This document shows, one piece after another, positions 56,371 through 64,000 of a DNA stretch of 64,000 bases; the first letter of the stretch is position 1, and every line of letters begins with the position of its first letter. The stretch is from NCBI GenBank assembly GCA_964017235.1, contig OZ024936.1, positions 34,556,040 through 34,620,039 on the forward strand, read 5' to 3'. The stretch comes from Sabellastarte sp. h YS-2021. Its lineage: Eukaryota; Annelida; Polychaeta; Sabellida; Sabellidae. Both the position numbers and the translations under genes were made by a program. A model generated the notes under the pieces. It saw nothing but the letters and a program-made list of their open reading frames with translations, ran no database searches and was not told the DNA's origin.

Positions 56371-57339
56371 CATTAAACATTCAACATAGATCCGTTCATT
56401 AACATTCAATGTGCTTCTTTGTCTGTGAGAAGTTTAGCCTCTCTCCCCTTCAATGCAGGAATATCACTGTATGACCCCTGTTTACAAAAAGAGCAATGGA
56501 AAAAGTATTCCATATTTAGGATATACGTGCATCTGGATGCATATGTCGAAAACTATAGATGTTTTAATAAATGACATTATAAATCAGAACCAGTGAAGAC
56601 ATATGTGATCATATTCCATATAATGTCCAATATATCCATATATGCATATTCTTGACTGTCAGTTTGATTCATTTAAACAATTACCTACTATATACTTCAT
56701 TATGCCTCATACCTTAATCCATGACATGTCCTCAGTGGGACTAGTGGTTGCAGGTTTTGCATCTAAATCACAGGTTGTCACTTCTGAATGGCTTGGACTC
56801 CTACCAGTCACAATGCTGGCGACCTGTTCAGGACTGAAAACTCTAATTTTGACTTTGATTTTAAAGTATGTCAGACTTTCACTTATTTGGATATTATGTA
56901 TAACGTTATTTTGGGACATTCAGAATTGATCTCTTAAGGATACATTATGATTAGCCTTTGGTGACTTCATTTCTAGTAATGAAACTTCAAATAATGTACC
57001 ATAATATCTTTCAAATGTTTAAACCATGTTCTATCTGTGTCTACTGTTAAACACCAATATTTAAATATCTGGGGTAGGGAATGAGCAAGATTGGAGGAAC
57101 AGCTTGGTTGCCATAAATATGTGAAAGTGCCCATTCATCGAGGAAAATCCGTTGTTATATCCTGCGAGCAGAAGAAGGCCATGGCTGGGAGATTATTAAA
57201 CGCCTTCCATCCATATGTTCATGTGTCCATCCGTCCGTCATATTGTAACATAAACCTTTATATCTGATTCATTTATAAAGATATCTTGACCAAATTTGCA
57301 GAGAATGTTTATATGTTTATGGCTATGAAAACAGGTCTG
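56371..57339. other. Gene-free spacer
   Basis: No supported exon. Open frames on both strands at 56642-56929 are not convincing. Confidence 0.45.
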
Positions 57340-58570
57340 TGCAAAAGTTTGGCCTCATTTTGGAAAAAAATAAAATTTCCACCACAGCTAATTGTTTGGA
57401 AAATTCTCTAAAAGTTTTTTTGAAGCTAACCATCAAATTTGCACAAAAGATACATGGCTGGGGAATCTAGTCTGTATAGCAAGTTATGCCTGTTTCAAAA
57501 ACAAAATGTCTACCATATCACATGTTGAATATCAAATGGGGTTATCCTATCAAAAATGCTTATATCTCCTAAATCATTGGTCCTAGGAGCTCGCAATGTG
57601 AAAACAACTTACAGGAAGTCAATTCCTTATAATCTTTTCAAGTCTTGAACTTGACCTTTGACCCATGCTTAAAGGTCAAATAGGTCATCATACTAAAACA
57701 TCTTAATATATCCCCTATTATTGGCCCTAGTGCTTCAGAATGTAAAACCCGCCCTTGTGAAGTCCTAGCCTGCAAATGTTTGCTTGTGAAGCATTTTTGG
57801 CCTCAATTTGAAAAAAAAAAAAAATGGCCGCCATAGCCGATTTTTAAAAAATTATTAAGGTGCTCTAAATCTTGAATTATTGCAACCAGCATCATCAAAT
57901 TTACACGAAAGGTACATGGCTAAGAAAGCTAGCCTAATAGTAATTTGGCCTAGTTTCAAAACCAAAATGGCCGCCATATCATATGTTTAAAACAAGTTAT
58001 TGGAAGTCATGGCCTACGAATCTTTTAAAAGTGTTGAATTTGATCTTTGACCCCTGCTACAAGGCAAAGTGGGGTCAGCATTTTAAGACGTCCTTATATC
58101 TTCCTTATCATTTGATCTTAGGGCTTCAGAATGTGAAAACAGCCCATATGCAGTCATGGCCTGCAAATCTTTTGGTGGTTAAAAATTATGACCTCATTTT
58201 GAAAAGCCAAATGGCCACCATAGCCCATGGTTTGAAAATCATTAAGATGCCCTAAATCTTGAAATATTGCAGCAAACTTCATCAAATTTGAACAAAAGAT
58301 GTATGACTAGGACAACTAGCCTGATAGTAATTTAAGCCCTGTTTTGAAAACAAATTGGTCGCCATATCACATGTTTAATGTTAATTGAGGTTATCTTATT
58401 AAACATAACTTATATCTCCCTTTTCATTGCTCTTGGGGTTCAGAATGTGCAAAATAACTTATAGAAATTCATGGCCTGAGACCTTTTTCCAAATATTGAA
58501 TTTGACCTTTGATCCCTTCAACAATGTCAAGTGTGGTCATCTTACTACAAAGGCCTTATATCGCACTTTG
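57340..58570 (+). repeat. Three degenerate tandem units of about 390-460 bp
   Basis: A recurring block, CATCAAATTTGCACAAAAGA then TACATGGCT, occurs at about 57430, 57890 and 58277. Each is accompanied by GGCCTCATTTTGAAAA-type text, AAAATGGCCGCCATATCACA, GCTTCAGAATGTGAAAACA, AGTCATGGCCTACAAATCTT and TTGAATTTGACCTTTGACCC. Spacing is 460 and 386 bp. No conserved reading frame. Similar wording (AAATTTGGCATATGTAT, CAAATTTTTGGC) at 43920-44230 suggests a dispersed family. Confidence 0.75.
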
Positions 58571-59612
58571 ATCTCCATCATTACTAATCTTAAGGCGGGA
58601 GATAAATACTGCGGCAGTATTCTTGTTTTACTTTGCTTTAAATTGTCCTGTGAGGAGTCTAAAGCTAAATATCTAAAATAATACAGATTTTTAGTGAATG
58701 TCATTACTCGTTACAGTTGTAGGGGCTGACCACAGCGGACAGGTTTACGTTTCTGGCGTTGCTTCATTGTGTGTCCAAAACAGTGTAATAGATAAAATAG
58801 ATTTTATAACCTGGCCCACCACATTGCCAGTCAATAGGAAGAATCCCTTGCTTCCGCCCATTCCCAGTGTATATTTAATCAGTGCTACACAAGTTGACCC
58901 AATGCCCTTCTACATGACTGGTAAACTGTGTAATTTATCAGGATTCTATCTCAAGAGCCAGGTCAGGTTTATTAATCAAATAACATTATGGTAATTGGAG
59001 TGCACGGCTCTATCTTCTAACCTCCCCAGTGGTTACTTTATTGAATAGTAATTGATTCAACAATGTTCTTGTATATTTGTGCAACACGATGAGGCCATTG
59101 AGTTTGAATGATAGATATTGTAAGCAAATGGTGTCAGATTTTAATAACAAAGGTGTGGAGATGATCAAGTATTCTTATGAAATATCATGGCTCTTCACCA
59201 GTGTCTGTGAAAACGTGTGTGTATGTACATAATAATCAGATCATTCTTTCAGAGCATAAGTTGACTTTCAAGTTTATCAATGTCTTTCAGAAGCAAATTT
59301 GTGAAAGAGGCTCTTAAGATACTTGATAAAACTTATGTAATAGCATCTATTACCTGTTTGAATGATGTACTTGTGTGAATTAAACATCCCTAAGTGACAA
59401 CAGATGTGAGATGTTTTTTATAACGGTACTTAATAACAATAAAGAAATTTGGATAGTTCTTTGGTAAGGATGACAGAGATGGTTAGACACAAATATATAT
59501 CAGTATTTATAAACTGAATCTGCTTATTTTAACCTCACAAGTACATACACAACATTGACTGGTTGTATTACACAACCATTAAATGTTTCATTTTGTGTTT
59601 TTCTTTCACCAG
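58571..59612. other. Spacer or intron upstream of the coiled-coil gene
   Basis: Ends in a good splice acceptor (TTTTTCTTTCACCAG, ending 59612) five bases before the start codon, so at least part is probably an intron in the 5' UTR. An open frame at 58698-58994 after an acceptor-like TCGTTACAG lacks protein-like composition. Confidence 0.5.
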
Positions 59613-59617
59613 ACACC

Positions 59618-61240
59618 ATGACATCGGTTCAAGTGAGTCATGACCTCCAAGCCCAGACTGCTGGATTTCTCCACGATCACTTTCAGGACAGCATCAATGA
59701 AGATGACTTGAAGCTGTTGACAGGCTGGATCTCAAACAAACTGGAAGAGGAAAGGCAGGGATGGAAAAAGAAAATCCAAATGTCTTTCAAAGAGGTGGAA
59801 AAAGAAAGAAAACTAGGACTATCTACACAGTCTTCTATCCAGAGGATCATTGGTTTGTTTGATCCATACTGTGAGCCGCTGTATCTGTACCGTGAGCCCA
59901 GTGTGTATCACAGTGCAGAGGAGGATACAAGAGTAGGTAATGTGGAACAGCTGGAGAAGAACATCCAAGCTGTACTGAGAATGTTAGACAACCACCAGGA
60001 GGAGAGAATAGAATGTCTGCATTACCTCAACATCACAGACCAGGATGTGCACTTGGCAGATGCGATGAGAAAGAGAATCACCAAACTGGAACAACAACTG
60101 GGGAGGACAGAGACTGAATGGAAGGAAACAGAACAGAGGCTATTGAAAGAAATACAGACTGCCAACAGTGCACTGGATATGCAGACCCAACTAGCTAACG
60201 ATCAAAAGGATAAGACCAGCAAAGAAATGGCAGAAATGCGAAAACTATTGACAGAACTAGAAACAAAAATGAAAAATGTTCCTTCCTTTCTCTCACTGAA
60301 AGGTGTACATAAAGGAACTCAGGTGAATCTCGTGAACAGAAAACCAACACGGGATTGCTGTATCCAAGTCAGTCTTGATTTAACTGGTGATACTGGACTA
60401 CAAAGAAAGAAAAACTTATCAAAAGAACAGGATGATAAAACAGATGGAAAGCAGATTGATATCATGGATATTTACCCCCCTTCGGATTCTGGGTCTCTCC
60501 ATAATGGTATATCTTCTATCACTATTGTTAAACAAAGAGAAAATAAAGCCACTAACATCAGAAATCATATTGGAAAGTCAAGGTCAGAAAGAGAAAAAAC
60601 ACCAACAATGCACACCAGAGGGGAAGCAATAATGGCTACCACAACCCAAAGCTCCAGCTTTAGTGACTTTGGGAAGGATGTAGACAAGAAGATAGAGAAA
60701 TATGAAGACAATGAGTCTCACCAACATACTGTAACCTTACTAAGAAACCACGTTGTCAGCTTCGCCAAAAAGTTGGAGAGTTCAAGACATCAAATGAACC
60801 AATATCATGAACACATGACATTGAAGAAAAGTAGGGAAAATGGACATTTACAGAACAAAGACCCAGACACTGCCAGGTCAAACTATACCTCAAGATCTAT
60901 CTATGACTTCCGGCATGATCAACTGAAAGGCTTCCTCTCAGGAGTAAAGGTCAAGGATGGCACACAATCAGCACGTGACCACAAACAGCCAATCAAAAGT
61001 GACAGTCAGAAGCCCATCAAGGGCATGCTTTCATACAGTGGTACAGCCAAATGCCTCAGGTGTAATAAACTCTACAAAACCAAGGAGAATACAGACTCGT
61101 CTTGTACATTTCACAGTAAAAGTAAAATAAAGTTTGAGAAATATGACTCTGGTGGGAAACTCCAGAGAGTGGTACAGTTGTGGCAGTGTTGTATGCAGAG
61201 CTCTGAACACTTGGGCTGCCATACAGGACAACATATATGA
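59618..61240 (+). CDS. Coiled-coil protein with C-terminal CHORD-like Cys/His domain
   Basis: A single large exon coding 540 residues. The open frame reaches back to 59555, but an acceptor at 59611-59612 followed by ACACC and ATG makes 59618 the likely start (MTSVQVSHDLQAQTAGFLHD). Residues about 40-70 and 150-230 are charged, heptad-rich coiled coils (KLEEERQGWKKKIQ, KRITKLEQQLGRTETEWKET). The middle is polar and probably disordered. The end (479-540) holds CLRC, CTFH, WQCC and GCHTGQH. The ligands C479, C482, C496, H499, C524, C525, C534 and H539 have a spacing close to CHORD domains (C-C...C-x2-H...W-x-CC...GC...H), which bind two zinc ions and serve chaperone-linked scaffolding. No catalytic motif was seen; a structural or adaptor role is inferred. 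I do not recognise a named orthologue. Confidence 0.85.
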   Translation: MTSVQVSHDLQAQTAGFLHDHFQDSINEDDLKLLTGWISNKLEEERQGWKKKIQMSFKEVEKERKLGLSTQSSIQRIIGLFDPYCEPLYLYREPSVYHSAEEDTRVGNVEQLEKNIQAVLRMLDNHQEERIECLHYLNITDQDVHLADAMRKRITKLEQQLGRTETEWKETEQRLLKEIQTANSALDMQTQLANDQKDKTSKEMAEMRKLLTELETKMKNVPSFLSLKGVHKGTQVNLVNRKPTRDCCIQVSLDLTGDTGLQRKKNLSKEQDDKTDGKQIDIMDIYPPSDSGSLHNGISSITIVKQRENKATNIRNHIGKSRSEREKTPTMHTRGEAIMATTTQSSSFSDFGKDVDKKIEKYEDNESHQHTVTLLRNHVVSFAKKLESSRHQMNQYHEHMTLKKSRENGHLQNKDPDTARSNYTSRSIYDFRHDQLKGFLSGVKVKDGTQSARDHKQPIKSDSQKPIKGMLSYSGTAKCLRCNKLYKTKENTDSSCTFHSKSKIKFEKYDSGGKLQRVVQLWQCCMQSSEHLGCHTGQHI

Positions 61241-61726
61241 TGCTCTGTGTGACAATTACATAAAATGCTGCAAATAGTGTTTTTACTGTTTATACATGTT
61301 CTGTTACGAAATATATTTTTGATGATTTACATATCAAACATTTTAAGCTGCTTCTGTGATGTACGTTTTTATCCTGTGATTTACTGGAATATGGTTGCCA
61401 TGTAAACAGTTGTATTAGCCTTGTGCAGACAGTAACCAAACTAGCTTCAATTTAAGGTAATGTTTATGTCATATTAAAAACATTGGTGTTTCAACTAATA
61501 GTAACTTTTCTATCAAATCAGCATTTCCTCTGAAAGAAAGGCTGAAGTATTTTTATATCAGCCAATCTCTCCCATATTGCCATGGACTTGCTGCAGTAGT
61601 GTCCGCATATACATCCTCATATTTATTACTCATTATTTTGGAAATTTATAAATTCAGAATATTTTTAGGCTTTATTGTATCCTTATAATAATGAATGTCT
61701 CAGATACGATAAGAGATAGAACGTTT
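61241..61726 (+). other. Proximal 3' UTR of the coiled-coil gene
   Basis: Non-coding AT-rich sequence after the stop. No strong AATAAA occurs before the SINE; the nearest clustered signals are at 63691-63704, so the UTR may be about 2.4 kb long and include the repeats that follow. Confidence 0.45.
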
Positions 61727-61957
61727 TTTTTGTAGTGGGTAAAAAATTCCCCTCTTACCTGTTATGCCATTGGTTTGAATCCCAGACCCAACCCTATGTG
61801 GTAAAGTTTGTAGTTCCTTACCTATGTTCGGTAGTTTACAGTGTAGAATAATGACCAAGTAGTATGTACTCGTTTCCTCTGCTCTTGTACTGCCAGTCGT
61901 GATTTACACCTATACAATGTGTTGAAAACGATATAAACGCCAATATAAATAAATTGG
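61727..61957 (+). mobile_element. Old tRNA-derived SINE
   Basis: Keeps TTGTAGTGGGTAAAAAATTC, GGTTTGAATCCC (B box), AGTTTACAGTGTAGAATAAT, TCGTTTCCTCTGCTCTTGTA and GTGTTGAAAACGATATAAAC, then CAATATAAATAAAT, in the family's order. About a quarter of positions differ from the young copies by eye. Confidence 0.8.
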
Positions 61958-62027
61958 AAGAGTTTTCAACACATTTTCGCACCTACTGTCTGAACAAGAG
62001 TACATTATTCAAATTTATATTTTGAGC

Positions 62028-62535
62028 AGGTTTTTACGAAAGCCTGGAACCGCCATCCAAATTCAAAATATGAAATATGCTATTTGGAATTCCAAATACG
62101 TATTCGGAATTCCAAATACGTATTTGGAATTCCAAATACCCTATTCAGAATTCCAAATACCCTATTCAGAATTCCAAATACGCTATTCAGAATTCCAAAT
62201 ACGTATTTGGAATTCCAAATACCCTATTCAGAATTCCAAATACCCTATTCAGAATTCCAAATACGCTAATCGGAATTCCAAATACGTATTTGGAATTCCA
62301 AATACGTTATTCGGAATTCCAAATACGTATTTGGAATTCCAAATACATATTTACAATTCCAAATACAGTATTTGGAATTCCAAATACCAAATACGTATTT
62401 GGAATTCCGAATAGCATATATGGAATTCCAAATACTGTATTTGGAATTCCGAATACATATTTGGAATTCCAAATAGCATATTTCATATTTTGAATTTTGA
62501 ATTTGGATGGCAGTTCTAGGCTTTCGTAGGTTTTT
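62028..62535. mobile_element. 492-bp near-palindromic element with 8-bp target duplication and EcoRI-rich minisatellite core
   Basis: The element is 62036-62527, flanked by exact AGGTTTTT at 62028-62035 and 62528-62535. The ends are inverted copies of about 60 bp: ACGAAAGCCTGGAACCGCCA against ACGAAAGCCTAGAACTGCCA, each continuing through TCCAAATTCAAAATATGAAA to TATGCTATTTGGAATTCC. Between them lie about 17 units of 20-21 bp built on GGAATTCCAAATACGTATTT, which is itself nearly self-complementary. The whole element can fold as one long hairpin. An 8-bp duplication fits hAT-like or P-like transposition. Open frames on both strands are by-products of the repeat. Confidence 0.92.
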
Positions 62536-64000
62536 ATGACTTTGTATTATTTTTTAAAAGTTGAATATCTCAGAAACAGTAAGAAAGAGGACAGTTTCGA
62601 ATTCATTTCAATCCCTGCAACTCTAGGATTATAGGTTTTGTTATACAAAAAATGAACATTGTAATTAGGGTCGAATATCTGCTATTTTACAGTATTTTTA
62701 AAAGATGGAATTATCATTTTATCATATTATGGCTTCTTCCTAGTCTTTCGTCAGTTTGTAGACAGTTTCCCTTAGTGGGAAGATTTTGTTCCTGCAAAGC
62801 AGTAGATTAGAATAAATATCTCTGAATCAGTAAAAATACAATGATTTCAAGCTTATTTTCTTTTCTAGTTAACATTTTTTTTTTCAATTTAAAGCTTATT
62901 TGAAGGACAAAGAAATTCTGATGATTCTATATATACGTTGTTTACATTGTCAATTGCATATCTATGTTTATATTACTTTATCAGTTAATGTGCTATTCAC
63001 TATCGAATCTTGTAAGATTGTATCGAAGATAGTCAAATGAGTTTTTTAAGACCTTTGGGAGAAGGGGAATATCTGATTTATGGCAACTGCTAAGCTACAG
63101 TACCGTAGTAACAGTCCATAAATGCTATATGTGGTTTAATATTAAAGCATATAAACCTGACTTTAACAATTAAGTTAAAACTGATTTTATTTATATGTTC
63201 ATTTTGTAGATATCAAATGTATGTTTGGGGTATTTAAGTCGACATTTCTTCTTTGTGTTGCGTTTAGAACAATAAGTATACATATTTGTACAGGGAAGTG
63301 TAGAGATATTTTTAAACAAATGAGTCAAGTAATGTATTTATTCTTTGAAGAATATCAGAGTGTCTCACATTGACTCTCTCTGTCTCTGATAAAAGCCCAA
63401 TCATACTTACACAATGCAAACTTATACATTAGAGAGTTTAAGATACACGTTTTGGAAATTACGTGTACTGCAAAATCTGTAAGTATACGTAAACGTTCCC
63501 GTATGTCATTTCTGGTTTAAGATACAAGTACTATGTGATGTCATGCCCCCTCCCCATTTGGTTATTTATGCTTGGAAATGGGGTGAATTTCACTGCAAGG
63601 AATGTATGGTAGAGGGATGGACTGTTAATTTTTTACTTCATCATCTACTGTGATTCAATGTAATGTAAACTTTCTCAACTGTGCTTATAAAATAAAATAA
63701 TAAAGATTAGCAACAAAAAAAAAGGCCAAAATATATATAAAAAGTTTTTTTTTGTTTTTTTTTTTTTTTCAAAAAAAAGCTTCCCACAAAGGTAAATACA
63801 ATACATCATGCTAAGGAATAGTCCGTCCCTAATCTGTTGAATATGGCAAAAACTACAGGCTTTTAAAAAACAGTGTTATCAAGTGCATTTTTTGTCTAAA
63901 ACTACATTTTAGCAACATAAATATAATGTAAGATACTTGAATATATTATTGCTTAACAGTTGATTATACAAAATGAATATCTAATAATACAAAGTTTAGA
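62536..64000 (+). other. Distal 3' region with a candidate polyadenylation site
   Basis: Non-coding. Two overlapping AATAAA signals at 63691-63704 are followed by a short A run (63715-63723), then an A/T-rich patch with a long T run (63746-63769). They could mark the end of the upstream gene's transcript or an old retroposed tail. Nothing else recognised to the window end. Confidence 0.45.

Noticed and set aside
58698-58994. Possible exon after an acceptor-like TTACAG
   Set aside because: No protein-like composition, no phase-compatible neighbour and no recognisable domain.
62022-62493. Four overlapping open frames rich in FGIPNTYLEFQI and FQIRYSEFQI words
   Set aside because: They are frames of the self-complementary minisatellite core and appear on both strands alike.
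1-64000. LTR or retrovirus-like elements
   Set aside because: No long terminal direct repeats, protease, integrase or envelope-like text was seen; both reverse transcriptase groups are LINE-type.

Overview
The window is an AT-rich, intron- and repeat-laden piece of an animal genome. The mix of repeats (a tRNA-derived SINE, a 5S-rRNA-derived SINE, APE-type LINEs, many short palindromic elements, and a dispersed repeat opening with a CTCxxCCAAGGAGG-like motif) and a membrane-anchored L-amino-acid-oxidase-like flavoprotein suggest a marine invertebrate, plausibly a mollusc or other lophotrochozoan. The species cannot be fixed from the sequence alone.

Host genes. Two genes are well supported, both on the plus strand. 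(1) A nine-exon gene at 39998-52313 can be assembled with matching splice phases into a 580-residue protein: a short cytoplasmic N-terminus, one transmembrane helix, then a flavin amine oxidase / L-amino-acid-oxidase-like domain with a GxGxxG dinucleotide-binding site in exon 3 and an FAD-contacting C-terminus in exon 9. Its 4.9-kb first intron is packed with repeats. (2) A large exon at 59618-61240 encodes a 540-residue protein with coiled coils and a C-terminal Cys/His domain whose ligand spacing resembles CHORD zinc-binding domains. A third, weak candidate is a short exon at 2773-2900 plus 3152-3157 that looks split by a SINE.

Layout. 1-15 kb: a 21-bp minisatellite with 147-bp higher-order repeats, an old local duplication (about 1.08-1.78 kb against 4.95-5.87 kb), a three-copy 220-bp repeat, MITEs, a SINE with clean target-site duplications, and a 5S-type SINE. 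15-19 kb: degenerate tandem repeats, a pure (AT)44 tract and a 33-bp inverted repeat. 19.3-27.9 kb: a nearly complete 5.07-kb LINE on the minus strand, inserted into an older related LINE, which it splits in two. 28-34.8 kb: gene-free spacer with one good SINE. 35.4-38.6 kb: a worn CR1/L2-like LINE on the plus strand, itself interrupted. 39.9-52.3 kb: the flavoprotein gene. 52.3-59.6 kb: spacer with degenerate repeats. 59.6-61.2 kb: the coiled-coil/zinc gene. 61.2-64 kb: its likely long 3' region, holding an old SINE and a 492-bp near-palindromic element with 8-bp target duplications and a self-complementary EcoRI-rich minisatellite core.

The two host genes show no visible functional link. 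The most unusual material is structural: two fold-back elements (62036-62527 and 44437-45060), the nested LINE pair, and the 147-bp higher-order minisatellite. No retrovirus-like or LTR element, CRISPR array, rRNA gene or intact tRNA gene was recognised.
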